DNA of 64,000 nucleotides from the NCBI GenBank assembly GCA_947179485.1, contig OX359245.1, positions 60,623,067-60,687,066 on the forward strand. Direction: 5' to 3'. Source of the stretch: Allacma fusca. Its lineage: Eukaryota > Arthropoda > Collembola > Symphypleona > Sminthuridae. The notes beneath the pieces were generated by a model. The model did not search any database. It had not been told where the DNA came from and worked only from the letters and a program-made list of their open reading frames with translations. Position 1 is the first letter of the stretch. Each line of letters starts with the position of its first letter. Below, piece after piece: positions 11,617 to 20,501 of this stretch. The position numbers and the translations under genes were made by a program.

Positions 11617-13158
11617 TCACATCATTTTCTTAATTAACGTAGTAAGACTGATCCACAGGGTGAATCCAATAAAAAATATAGCGGCGGAACCTATGATGCA
11701 ACGTATCATCCACTGGTACCAACCAAAACCGGTTAGCGATAGAAAGCTAAAACCCGAATTGTTGTCCAAGGGTTCATATGATACGGCCATATGATTCTCT
11801 CGTAGGTCTTGATTCGCGAGATACTGTAAATGTCCCTTAACCTGGAATTTTACAGTATTACGCGAGCATTTGAGTTCACAGGGTAGATCCACTTCAGGAG
11901 TGGAGAGTTTAACTGTGATATGCAGTTGTTGAGATTGTTGAGTGAGATGAACCGGAACAAAAAATCCAGCCGTGGGACATTCCAAACTAGCTAGATCTTC
12001 TCCGTGGTCCACCTTCGCTTCCAGGATCAAGACACTTCCGCTGATACAGCTGTAACAACCATTTATCATGATGAATTCTGCTGAGCATGTTGAGCTTTGG
12101 GCTACCTTTACCAGTCGATAGTCTTCTGTACTAATCTGTATTTCCAATAAGGTATTAGTTGAGCTCTCGAAGATAATATCTTCGCCATGTGATACCAGCA
12201 TTCCATCCATGAGCTTCAGCGGCAATGGTTTGGTTGACATGAGTTTAGCAGGGCTTACTAGTTCCGAAAGACACTTTATTCCGTTGGTGTCTGCTAATCC
12301 GCGGATGAGAGTCGCACTACCCATGCAGTTAAAATTCAGATCCTGAGCGTCCTTAATATTGTCACATTGCAATTCTCCTAGGCGCCCATTTGCTATTTCT
12401 CCTCGGTGATTGCACGGGGACAGGGCAAACTGCTTTCCACTAGAGATGACACATTCCTCCAGTATGGGGGTGGGTGGTTTGGACACAGATATCAGTGAGA
12501 ATTCAATTTTGTCCGTTTTTTTAGGGTAACCGGCCTCCGACCATATTACCTTCCTGGTAATTTGGTCACCCATATGAGTGGTAATCCTTAAATTAACCGA
12601 AAACACCCACTCAGGACAGTCATATACCATAAACGCTTGATTTGAGGGGTTCTCGAACCAAAGCCGATAGTAATTACAATCCTTCGCCCAAAACCACGGG
12701 CATCCAGGTTGTCTCATGTTTAAACACTGAGACCATCCTAAATGGGACATGGAGTTTTTAAACTCCTTCACTGTTCCGTTGGTATCAAAATCACGGCATT
12801 TGTAACCGTGACATTCCGCCTCTGAACTAAAACTGTAGCACTGAAATGAGCTATGACAGTTCACTACGGCTTGTGGTACGTAGTACAGGAGTTGTTTGAG
12901 GCACTTCAAATCTACCGATTTTATCTCTATTACTATGGTCCCTAGTAATTTATTATAGGTGTCTTCTATCCGGAAACACGATGATTGTCCTAATGGGCTT
13001 AGTGCTAACCGAGCATTCATACGGATAGAGCATGTGATTGTACCTTCTACATCACTACATTCCCTGGACGATACGGTCATTGCCGCAAAATTGGAGCAGC
13101 TAAAGCATGGCACAGGGATGAATACCAGGAGAAAGAACAACAAGTATGTTCCCGGTAG
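11617..13158 (-). CDS. Gc-like class II fusion glycoprotein part of the env polyprotein
   Basis: This covers residues about 1501-2013 of the long open frame. A hydrophobic internal signal (about 1502-1520, LPGTYLLFFLLVFIPVPCFS) is followed by a mature start at CSNFAAM. The ectodomain is about 460 residues with many paired-looking cysteines. It includes a Cys/Trp/aromatic cluster around 1641-1668 (GWSQCLNMRQPGCPWFWAKD) that fits the phlebovirus G2 (Gc) fusion family. A C-terminal membrane anchor (about 1981-2008) ends in a short KKMM tail. BEL/Pao elements with phlebovirus-type env genes are known from nematodes and other animals. The frame ends in a stop 57 bp before the LTR. Assignment to the Gc family rests on layout and cysteine pattern, since I could not run a profile search. 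Confidence 0.78.
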   Translation of the reverse strand, partial: LPGTYLLFFLLVFIPVPCFSCSNFAAMTVSSRECSDVEGTITCSIRMNARLALSPLGQSSCFRIEDTYNKLLGTIVIEIKSVDLKCLKQLLYYVPQAVVNCHSSFQCYSFSSEAECHGYKCRDFDTNGTVKEFKNSMSHLGWSQCLNMRQPGCPWFWAKDCNYYRLWFENPSNQAFMVYDCPEWVFSVNLRITTHMGDQITRKVIWSEAGYPKKTDKIEFSLISVSKPPTPILEECVISSGKQFALSPCNHRGEIANGRLGELQCDNIKDAQDLNFNCMGSATLIRGLADTNGIKCLSELVSPAKLMSTKPLPLKLMDGMLVSHGEDIIFESSTNTLLEIQISTEDYRLVKVAQSSTCSAEFIMINGCYSCISGSVLILEAKVDHGEDLASLECPTAGFFVPVHLTQQSQQLHITVKLSTPEVDLPCELKCSRNTVKFQVKGHLQYLANQDLRENHMAVSYEPLDNNSGFSFLSLTGFGWYQWMIRCIIGSAAIFFIGFTLWISLTTLIKKMM

Positions 13159-16100
13159 AAACGGTCCTTGATTCCGTCGTCGACGTTCAGCAATCCGTGG
13201 AGTTTCGTTGCGCACACTGACAGCCGTGGGCCGATATGGGTTCGGTGAATAATTTCCTAGTGGTATATCTTGATTACTATTTTCGGTATCTTCGTTGGCT
13301 ACACGGTGATACGTTGGTCGTCGACATCGAGTATAGTTGAATCGTAGGCAAATCCGGAACGGCCAACATATCCACCAAGTCACCCACATCATTATGCGAG
13401 AAATGTAGAGTAGGAATATTATCAAGATTGATAGTATTATTCCAGTAGTCAATATTACGATCCAATGTATAGTTGTATAACAACTAACATTACCGAATCT
13501 TTCAAGGCACAGGTAACACTTGATGAGTTCGCACACTGGGATGCGTGGGCAATTCACTTCCATAATTGTTGGTGAATCATAATTGGAGAACCATATTTCA
13601 ATGTGGATCAAACCTCCAACTGCTAGCATATTGTTGGTCAGGAAAATTTCGGTAGTGTACGTAGTCGGAACGGTAGCTACAAATCCAGGATTACGTAAAG
13701 CCTTTACGTATTTAGCAACCTTTTCTGGTGTGGTCACTTTAATCCCGCTTCTAGAGCATTCGATCTCACAATCCTGACAAGGATAGATGTCATCCGTTTT
13801 ACTGAGGTCTTCCTTTCGTGTTAACAAGTAAAGAAAACCCCAGCATTGAGGTGTTACCAAACCCTCTGGTGTGGTGATACGATGTATGTCGGTTGTAGAA
13901 TTGTATTTACACGTACAACTAGACTTATCTGCTTCCAAGTTGTCCGAAGTCTCATGAGGATGTTCGTCCTGATTTTCTGAGGAAGCAATCTCCTGATTTC
14001 GGTGAAGTGGTATTTTACCTTTAGTACATCCAAAGTTTGCGCAGAAAGCTTCATCACCTATACATTCTCCAAGCTCACACTTGAGCCCATCGCAGGCTCC
14101 TAGACAATCATAGGAATGTATGGATTGCAACTGAGGATCTTGTCGCACGTGAATAGATGATAGCGGGTATAGCTTGTTATACACAATTGCTACGGGAACG
14201 TCCTTGAATTCCTCCACAAAATGACGACAATGCTTCAAAGTAAAATCTCCAACGCCACAGAGTCTGGATCTAACTCCCGACCGTTCTAATAGTGACATGT
14301 CGGACGGAGTGACATGTGCCTGACATTGCAATGTTTCCAAATCCACTTCTTTCAGCATCGGGCAACCTTCTGCTTTCACACATCCCTTTGATTCCGAGTT
14401 GACCATAGTGTTGGTTGCACAAGCAAATTCTCTGGAACAAATGTGTCCGTCAGATTGCACATGTAGCCATCTGACTTTACTTGAGCATACAGGGACCTCG
14501 TGATGGTTCCTCCAGTCCATTTCGCAAGGGCTAATAGCAGTGCGTAGGTTCACTTGGGTTTCGTATTGTCCCAAAGCGCTACCAATTGTTAGAAAGATGA
14601 TGAACGTGGTGGTCAAACACGATAGATGCGTTTCAGTGCGTGTCCGATTTAACCGGAATCCACAGAATAATTCCTTATAAGCTTGACGGTAGTTTCTATT
14701 GCTTCCAACATAAATGAGGGTATTCAGACAGTTTGAGCTCCATGTCATTTCGGTGCTAATTATATGAAGTGTCGTCGGAAATTTCTCTCTGTCTGGGTCT
14801 ACAATCGTTAATATTATTATAGGCAAAAACGTTAGCAAGTAGCCTATGAATATAAGCACGATGGACTTCAGCAACTGATTGTCTCGCGTATGCATTCTTG
14901 TGGATTCTCCTGTGGTTCGTAAAGATGCCTTGATCTTCTGGACATAGATGTATATGGACGTGTAGCAGACCAGAATTGCAATAACCGGACATAGCACGCC
15001 TACGAGTGTGAGGAATTGTTTTGGTGAATTGCCATCTTCGTCCTTGCAGATGGTACATGACGGATGATGTCCTTTGCGTAGGTCAAACTTTCCCCACTTT
15101 TCTAGCAAGGGTGGTACTAATAGTCCGTAACTCGTTATCCATATTCCCATAATCATGCAAAAGGTCTTCGCTTTCGTGTATATGCGTGCATAGTAAGGAC
15201 TATACACAATACAAATTAAACGATTGATCGTTATCATCATGATAGTAAATAAAGAACAAGCCAAATTTCCATAAAGCAGGAAAGGAAATAGACGACAGAT
15301 CTGAGTCTCTTTCATCCAGTTCCCTCCCAAGTATCTAGCAGACTGGAGTGGTAGAGTGGTTATACTAAACAAGTAGTCTGATGTGCTCAGGTTAATCATA
15401 AACCCATTGGCAGTGTAATTCCGCAATAACCGTGATTTTAGTAAGGCTAATATGGTCGTGAGGTTCAGTATAAATCCCAAAACCGCTAGAAAGAGAGCGA
15501 AACCCGACAACGCGGGAATATGGGACCATTCCACTTGATCATCAGCACCTGTCCATGTATAATTGTGAGTTGTGCTGTTCGGGTCAGTTCCAGATACTGG
15601 ATGGAATGGGAATAATAGAGCGGTTGCCAGTAAACCCATAATCCATACAGACGGACTACTCCGGGACACCATCATGACTGTTTTGGGATGTTCAGTTTCC
15701 ATGGTATCCTTTTCTACGTTGGATTCATCAGTATCGTGAGGAACTTCAGGATTCCCATCGTAGGGTAACCTGACAAGTTTGGATATTGGTCGGATGAATT
15801 CCTTGCCTCCCGTTTCCACGGTGTTCACTCTAACGAGTCCATCCGCTCCAGGATGGGTTGTCTTAATCCTTCCAAATTTCCATTTTAGTGGAGGCTCGTT
15901 ATCCTCCATAACCAAGACCATTTCCCCAACGTTCACGTTGGGTTCTTCGAGGTTCCACTTATTTCGCTTCTGTAAATGTGTGAGATATTCCAATCTCCAT
16001 CGTTCCCAGAGATCTCTGGAACGACGTTGAACTAGCTCGAATTTGTTCAAGCGGTTTAGTTTGCAATGTGCCAAGTCATGCTCCGGTACCCAGAGTAACG

Positions 16101-17658
16101 AGGTACCGACCAAAAAATGTGCTGGTGTTAGCACATCAAGATCTTCCGGGTCTTCTGTGAGGGGGGTAAGAGGTCTCGAGTTAACGAGAGCCTCTGTGAA
16201 AACTAAAATAGTTTCCATTTCTTCCCAGTTGTAACTGTCCTGATTCAATATTCTGGCTAGGTAATGCTTGACCAATTTGACGCATGATTCCCACACACCT
16301 CCCTGATGAGGAGCTCGTGGTGGGTTAAAATGCCAACAAATGGTGGTGAGGTCCAATCCTGGTAAGATTCCATCTTGGGCCTGTTGCAATTCCTGAAGCG
16401 TTCGAGTCGTGGATTGGAGATAATTGTCGGCTCCAACGAAGTTTAACCCATTATCTGAGTACATGTCAGAGGGCCGTCCTCTCCTGGACATGAACCGTCT
16501 TAGGGCTAAAAGGAAACCTTCGTAACTCATGGAACTAACCAGCTCCAAGTGTATTGCCCTGGAAGTAAAGCATGTGAAAAGGCAAATCCAAACCTTTATC
16601 TTTGTAGCCTTATTACCACTGAAATTCTTGATCATGTAAGGGCCGGCGAAGTCCACCCCCGTATGAAGGAAACAGCGCGCTTGTTTAACTCGGCTAGTGG
16701 GTAACGGTGCCATCAGTTGTTCCATAGGCTTGGCTCGGAAGTGCAGACATAGGATGCATTTGTGGATTGCACTTTTGATGGCACGTGCTCCTCCGACAAT
16801 CCAATATGTCTGTCGAATATGGTTGTGAACGGTTGTGTGCCCTGCATGGGCTAAGTGTCGGTGCCAATAGAGGATCATGGATTTCACTACCGGGCTATGA
16901 CCTGGCAACAGCAGTGGATGCTTCTGGTGGAACGAAAGATCGCTATTATGCAGTCGTCCTCCCACACACAGAATAGAATTGGTGTCTCTAAATATATTTA
17001 GGACTCGTAATTGGCGATCCTGCTGAAATTTGCCTTCCTGAAAGTGGACGTCTTGAAGTAACTTAACTAAAATCATCTCACTAGTCTCCAATTCCGTGTG
17101 TGTTGGTAGACCATCCCACTTTACCTTGAAACTCTTACAAGTCTTGACACGAGAAAGTATCGCCATGGTGCGCCTTATCAGCATCCATGATGATAATCGC
17201 TCCAGAGAATGGCATATAGAGGGAAAAGACCCCTTGGCTTGAACGGCAACAACCGACGGCGTTGGTTTTTCTTCTCCCGTTGTTTTGGTAGTGGCCACGA
17301 AATCGGGAATATCGTAATTTTCTTGCAACAGCCAGGGCGGACCATGCCACCATAGTTCATGCTTTGGTAGTTCTTGTGGATTGATGCCACGAGAAGCACA
17401 GTCAGCAGGGTTGTCCTCACTCTTGACATGATGCCACTGTGATGCCTCTGATTTGTCATGAATTTGTTGTATGCGATTCGCTACATAGATTTTCCATCTA
17501 TTTGGTACGGAATGTATCCAGTGTAAAGTCACCATGGAATCCGACCAAAGGTACGTGGCTTTAATGGGAATGCCCCATGTTACCTTGACATGGTTAACCA
17601 ACTCGCTTAATAGAACTGCTCCTTGCAGTTCCAATCGTGGGAGTGTCAAAACCTTCAA
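11617..17658 (-). CDS. 6-kb uninterrupted frame: RNase H-integrase-GPCR-Gn-Gc
   Basis: The frame holds 2013 codons without a stop, ending at TGA/TAA-side position 11617. It encodes, in order, three modules normally made separately: pol end, a seven-span receptor and a two-glycoprotein env. Signal-like segments sit before the receptor (671-690), before Gn (1010-1030) and before Gc (1502-1520), so signal peptidase could separate the parts. The sense sequence CCCAAAACAG lies just before the ATG pair at 15675 and is a possible splice acceptor for an env mRNA, though its pyrimidine tract is poor. Upstream pol is broken at 17650-17660 by a frameshift, so this frame is no longer joined to RT. Confidence 0.9.
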   Translation of the reverse strand: MKVLTLPRLELQGAVLLSELVNHVKVTWGIPIKATYLWSDSMVTLHWIHSVPNRWKIYVANRIQQIHDKSEASQWHHVKSEDNPADCASRGINPQELPKHELWWHGPPWLLQENYDIPDFVATTKTTGEEKPTPSVVAVQAKGSFPSICHSLERLSSWMLIRRTMAILSRVKTCKSFKVKWDGLPTHTELETSEMILVKLLQDVHFQEGKFQQDRQLRVLNIFRDTNSILCVGGRLHNSDLSFHQKHPLLLPGHSPVVKSMILYWHRHLAHAGHTTVHNHIRQTYWIVGGARAIKSAIHKCILCLHFRAKPMEQLMAPLPTSRVKQARCFLHTGVDFAGPYMIKNFSGNKATKIKVWICLFTCFTSRAIHLELVSSMSYEGFLLALRRFMSRRGRPSDMYSDNGLNFVGADNYLQSTTRTLQELQQAQDGILPGLDLTTICWHFNPPRAPHQGGVWESCVKLVKHYLARILNQDSYNWEEMETILVFTEALVNSRPLTPLTEDPEDLDVLTPAHFLVGTSLLWVPEHDLAHCKLNRLNKFELVQRRSRDLWERWRLEYLTHLQKRNKWNLEEPNVNVGEMVLVMEDNEPPLKWKFGRIKTTHPGADGLVRVNTVETGGKEFIRPISKLVRLPYDGNPEVPHDTDESNVEKDTMETEHPKTVMMVSRSSPSVWIMGLLATALLFPFHPVSGTDPNSTTHNYTWTGADDQVEWSHIPALSGFALFLAVLGFILNLTTILALLKSRLLRNYTANGFMINLSTSDYLFSITTLPLQSARYLGGNWMKETQICRLFPFLLYGNLACSLFTIMMITINRLICIVYSPYYARIYTKAKTFCMIMGIWITSYGLLVPPLLEKWGKFDLRKGHHPSCTICKDEDGNSPKQFLTLVGVLCPVIAILVCYTSIYIYVQKIKASLRTTGESTRMHTRDNQLLKSIVLIFIGYLLTFLPIIILTIVDPDREKFPTTLHIISTEMTWSSNCLNTLIYVGSNRNYRQAYKELFCGFRLNRTRTETHLSCLTTTFIIFLTIGSALGQYETQVNLRTAISPCEMDWRNHHEVPVCSSKVRWLHVQSDGHICSREFACATNTMVNSESKGCVKAEGCPMLKEVDLETLQCQAHVTPSDMSLLERSGVRSRLCGVGDFTLKHCRHFVEEFKDVPVAIVYNKLYPLSSIHVRQDPQLQSIHSYDCLGACDGLKCELGECIGDEAFCANFGCTKGKIPLHRNQEIASSENQDEHPHETSDNLEADKSSCTCKYNSTTDIHRITTPEGLVTPQCWGFLYLLTRKEDLSKTDDIYPCQDCEIECSRSGIKVTTPEKVAKYVKALRNPGFVATVPTTYTTEIFLTNNMLAVGGLIHIEIWFSNYDSPTIMEVNCPRIPVCELIKCYLCLERFGNVSCYTTIHWIVILTTGIILSILIIFLLYISRIMMWVTWWICWPFRICLRFNYTRCRRPTYHRVANEDTENSNQDIPLGNYSPNPYRPTAVSVRNETPRIAERRRRNQGPFLPGTYLLFFLLVFIPVPCFSCSNFAAMTVSSRECSDVEGTITCSIRMNARLALSPLGQSSCFRIEDTYNKLLGTIVIEIKSVDLKCLKQLLYYVPQAVVNCHSSFQCYSFSSEAECHGYKCRDFDTNGTVKEFKNSMSHLGWSQCLNMRQPGCPWFWAKDCNYYRLWFENPSNQAFMVYDCPEWVFSVNLRITTHMGDQITRKVIWSEAGYPKKTDKIEFSLISVSKPPTPILEECVISSGKQFALSPCNHRGEIANGRLGELQCDNIKDAQDLNFNCMGSATLIRGLADTNGIKCLSELVSPAKLMSTKPLPLKLMDGMLVSHGEDIIFESSTNTLLEIQISTEDYRLVKVAQSSTCSAEFIMINGCYSCISGSVLILEAKVDHGEDLASLECPTAGFFVPVHLTQQSQQLHITVKLSTPEVDLPCELKCSRNTVKFQVKGHLQYLANQDLRENHMAVSYEPLDNNSGFSFLSLTGFGWYQWMIRCIIGSAAIFFIGFTLWISLTTLIKKMM
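13159..14634 (-). CDS. Gn-like attachment glycoprotein part of the env polyprotein
   Basis: This covers residues about 1009-1500 of the long frame. A signal-like hydrophobic stretch (about 1010-1030, ending TIGSALG) opens a cysteine-rich ectodomain (about 1031-1390). The domain has two CxxC-type clusters, an acidic hydrophilic insert near 1220-1245 and few glycosylation sites. A long hydrophobic segment follows (about 1396-1432, IILSILIIFLLYIS), then a basic cytoplasmic tail with RCRRPTY and ERRRRN. The tail leads straight into the Gc signal. Ectodomain, membrane span, tail and internal signal match the precursor layout of bunyavirus M segments. I infer a Gn equivalent from position. Sequence similarity to a named family is not obvious by eye. 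Confidence 0.6.
14635..15675 (-). CDS. Captured rhodopsin-class GPCR (Tre1/moody type) in the env position
   Basis: This covers residues about 662-1008 of the long frame. An ATG pair (15675) precedes a signal-like segment (671-690) and an N-terminus with NST and NYT sites. Seven hydrophobic spans follow at about 715-739, 750-772, 785-815, 831-852, 880-905, 928-952 and 962-984. Class A landmarks are present: Asn732 in TM1, NLSTSD with Asp761 in TM2, Cys788 at the top of TM3, INR (812-813) where most receptors have DRY, Trp840 in TM4, Pro891 in TM5, Pro946 in TM6, and NTLIY (979-983) as an NPxxY variant. SNRNYRQAYKELF forms helix 8. The NR motif, PYYARIY in loop 2 and the helix 8 sequence resemble Tre1/moody receptors. 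No stop or frameshift interrupts it. I infer capture of a host receptor cDNA. Its ligand is unknown. Confidence 0.87.
15676..17658 (-). CDS. pol: Pol C-terminal part: RNase H, integrase and DUF5641-type tail
   Basis: These are the first 661 codons of the long frame. The nominal first codon is TTG; the real protein is the continuation of pol. RNase H-type sequence occupies about 1-110 (LPRLELQGAVLLSEL, YLWSDSMVTLHWI, NPADCASRG). The integrase zinc-binding motif uses His268/His271 and Cys301/Cys304. The catalytic triad is Asp336 (GVDFAGP), Asp402 (SDNGLNF) and Glu457 (GGVWE). The DUF5641-like tail follows at about 530-632 (TPAHFLVG at 511, VGEMVLV, WKFGRI, RPISKLVRLP). All visible catalytic residues are present. 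Integrase cuts target DNA and joins the LTR ends. Unusually, there is no stop before the receptor, so pol and env share one frame. Confidence 0.92.
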
Positions 17659-18539
17659 GGGTTTTAGCGATTATAAGGTTTGACACTACCTGGTTATTCC
17701 GGACGCCACGTAAATAGATCGCAGCAGAATACGCCTTTTCACTCGCATCCGAGAATCCATGTAGCTCCCAGTCTTGACACTCCGGGGTATACTGCAAATA
17801 TCTGGGAATCCGTATCCCCTCCAAACTTGGAAGATTGGAGGCGTATTCCATCCATTTGGACATAATGTCGTCTGGTAGCTTCTCGTCCCAGTCCATACTT
17901 CTGGTCCAGATGTCTTGCATAATAATTTTTGCCTTTATGATCGTTGGGGATAGCCATCCCAATGGGTCATAAATTTTTGAAATGTCTGACAGTAGTGTTC
18001 GTTTGGTATGTTGGCGATTGAGTTCAAAATTTAAAGTGAACTGGAACAAATCTGTAGCCGGGTTCCACTTAAGACCCAGTGTTTTGATGGTGGAAGATTC
18101 ATCGATGTCCAGTGGTACCTTTGTTTCCCGCATTTCAGGGGGTAGGCTTGCTAAAACTTCTTCCGAGTTCGAGCTCCATTTCCTCAACGAGAACTTGGCG
18201 GTTGCTAGTAATTCAACTAGTTCCTTGATCAGTTTAATAGCCTCGGTTGGATTGAAGACTTTTCATGAAGTCGTCCATGTAAAAGTTACGTAACACTGCA
18301 TCCGCAGCGTAAGGGAACTTCTTAGCGTTGTCCTTCGCCAGTTTCAGTATTGTGAGGATCGCCAAGCAATTTTTGGTTCACGATCATCGCCAATTTGGCG
18401 ATGATCGTGAACCAAAAATTGCTATCATTGTTTTCCAAAACTTGACAGGTTCAGTTGGGTGCTCCCTCCACAATGTAATGAAATACATTGCATCAGTAGG
18501 GTGTACCCTAACGAATCGAAACATCTTCTCTATATCAGC
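17594..18539 (-). pseudogene. pol: Reverse transcriptase C-terminal part and RT-RNase H linker, broken
   Basis: The sense strand after the stop at 18540-18542 continues with ADIEKMF, then LWREHP and FGSRSSP. An inverted duplication (18365-18423) then adds two in-frame stops. After it come LAILTILKLAKDNAKK and the catalytic NFYMDDF box (about 18265-18285). A frameshift near 18250 moves the frame before NPTEAIKLIKEL. The 198-codon frame 17594-18187 (from a TTG) covers RKWSSNSEEVLASLP, DPLGWLSPTIIKAKI and WELHGFSDASEKAYSAAIY of the Pao-type domain. A further deletion/frameshift at about 17650-17660 separates it from the integrase frame. All the expected blocks are there in order, but the protein cannot be made. 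Confidence 0.85.
18365..18423. repeat. Perfect 59-bp palindrome in RT (29-bp arms, 1-base centre)
   Basis: The left arm is 18365-18393, the centre base 18394 and the right arm 18395-18423; every arm base pairs. The left and outer sequence is normal RT coding sequence on the sense strand (GSRSSP on one side, LAILT on the other). About 30 extra bases are an inverted copy of their neighbour and bring in two TGA stops. The short native inverted pair ATCGCCA/TTGGCGAT at this spot would allow a nascent strand to fold back and copy itself. Confidence 0.93.
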
Positions 18540-20459
18540 TTAAACCGCAATGGGTCCTAGTCGAAATAACAACAGATGATCCAACAATGGTGTTTGTATG
18601 GTCGGTCCCGGTAGTAGTATGTCATTCAAGGAGATGCCGTTAGATGTTTTCGCGGATGCATCAAAAACAACTCGCACCTTGGTCGATGTGCTATCTTCCT
18701 TGAACACGGCATGATGCGGTACGCAATAGTGTTGACCGGGATATTTATTTAATTCCGATTCTGTAATTGGAATCATCTGGCCTAGCTCCACGTATTCTTT
18801 GAGCTGACCGACATAGGACTTCATCAGGTCAGGATCCTTCATTAACCTTCGTTCGACGGCTATCCATCTTCTCATAGCCATTTGTTTCGAATCACCTAAT
18901 GGGCGACGATTTTCCACGAACGGAAGTCTGACTTGGTATTGTCCATTTGGCAGGCGGATGGTGTTTGCTTCGTAGTGGTCCAAAACATTTTGCTCTTCCC
19001 TCGTCAAGTGTGGATTGGAGGTGGGAAGTTCTTCGATAGTCCAAAACTTCTCCATGGTATGTTCCAACGGTGGGTTGGAACCATAGATAGCCATAACTGA
19101 TCTGGGACCTGTTGCTTTCACACTTCCCATAACAATCCATCCCAGATCGGTATAGTAGGCGTTTGGCGAACCTCTGTGGCCAATGCGTGCCTTACGGTCA
19201 CGCATGATGCGAGCCACCACGGTGACTCCTAAAAGAATGTCAATTTTCGCTGGCTTATTATAGAACATGTCCGCTAGTTCTATATTTTTTAGGTGGTCAA
19301 ACGTGGAAATGTTGATCTCCTGGTGTGGCAATTCCGAGGTGATGGTATCCAGAATGTAAGCTTGGATCTTGAATGATTCGCTACTATCCCAGGTTGATTG
19401 CACCCGGAACGTAGTCCTTCCTAAAGTGTTGAGGCCCTGTCCTCCAGCCGCTACAAACCCTTCTGTGACCCTTGTGCGGGGTAGTCGTAACTTCTTCACC
19501 AATTCGTTGGTCACAAAATTCTCTTGTGCACCAGTGTCTAATAGACATCTTGCTTCCGTAGGGGCGATCCGATTGGGAATAATGACCGATGCTGTAGGTA
19601 ATAGACCTGTATGTTCGTTGGAGCCATACTGGTGGAGAACTATATTAATGTTCTTAGTAGCCTTCGACTCCATACCTTCTGAATGTAGTAGGGTGTGATG
19701 CCGTTTACGGCAGACAAAGCAAGTCCACTCTACGGCACAATCACTTACTTGGTGAGTCCCGAGGCAATTATAGCACCTTTTGTTCGTCCTGACCCAATCT
19801 CGTCGCTGATGAACACTCATGCTACCGAACGTACCACATTTACTTATGCGGTGATCCAGGCTGCCACAGTAACTACATGGCCTGGGCTTAAACGTCGGTT
19901 TGGGCCTGGCCTTTGAGTGTCCAGATTCCCCTGAGGAGCTCCGATTCCTAGTTTTTGCTCCTTTGGCCTTGGTAGCGACGTGCACTGATTTTTTCAGTAT
20001 TGAGGGTGATTTAGATCTGTTTCGGTTGCGTGATCTAATCACTGTTTTTCGAAAACGGACCTGTTTGCGGGAATCATCTGCGCTGTATCCCGCTTCGCTA
20101 TCGGTAGTTACCACAAGGGCCTTGGCTTCCTTATGATCCCTTCCAGTCTTGTTTCTGGAAGGGGCAGCGGCAGCACTATTTGATTTGATTTCCTTCGTCA
20201 AACCTACATTTTTGGCCTGCATCTCTAGAAAGTCGATGCAGGTTTGTAGGGATGGGACATCGTTTGTTGTCAATGTCTGATTGAATTCCTTTATGGTTTT
20301 GGTATCCAATCTCGCCATTATGAAGTGTAAGTAAAGCACATCTGCTTCACTCACACTCCCTAAGTTAACTTGCTGAAGCTGTGCCTTTGTAGTACGAATC
20401 GTACTTATGAGCTTATGTAGACCAGACTCACTCTGGCTCATAAGAGGCGGAAGTTCCAA
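18540..20459 (-). pseudogene. gag-pol: Gag C-terminal part, zinc knuckles, aspartic protease and RT N-terminal part
   Basis: The open stretch is 639 codons; its nominal start is TTG, in the same frame as gag. It begins with the second half of the capsid-like DUF1759 region (about 1-90), then a basic Ser/Arg-rich linker (about 130-190). Zinc-knuckle-like motifs follow: CSYCGSLDHRISKC (195-208), CYNCLGTHQVSDC (229-241) and CFVCRKRHHTLLH. A retropepsin-like protease (DUF1758 type) has catalytic DTG at 308-310 (CLLDTGAQENFV) and ILLG near 408. RT begins at about 500 with LPNGQYQVRLPF and continues through PHHAVFKEDS and VRVVFDAS. The frame ends in an in-frame TAA at 18540-18542, just before the RT ADIEKM block. 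Neighbouring stops make this one broken polyprotein. Confidence 0.88.
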
Positions 20460-20501
20460 CAGCGGGCGAATCGCTGCGTGGACGGTTTCCCTAGGGGAAT
20501 C

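Noticed and set aside
13277..15058. Shorter overlapping frames inside the env region on both strands (for example 14756-15058 and 13583-13777).
   Set aside because: They are out-of-frame shadows of the 2013-codon frame and have no recognisable domain.
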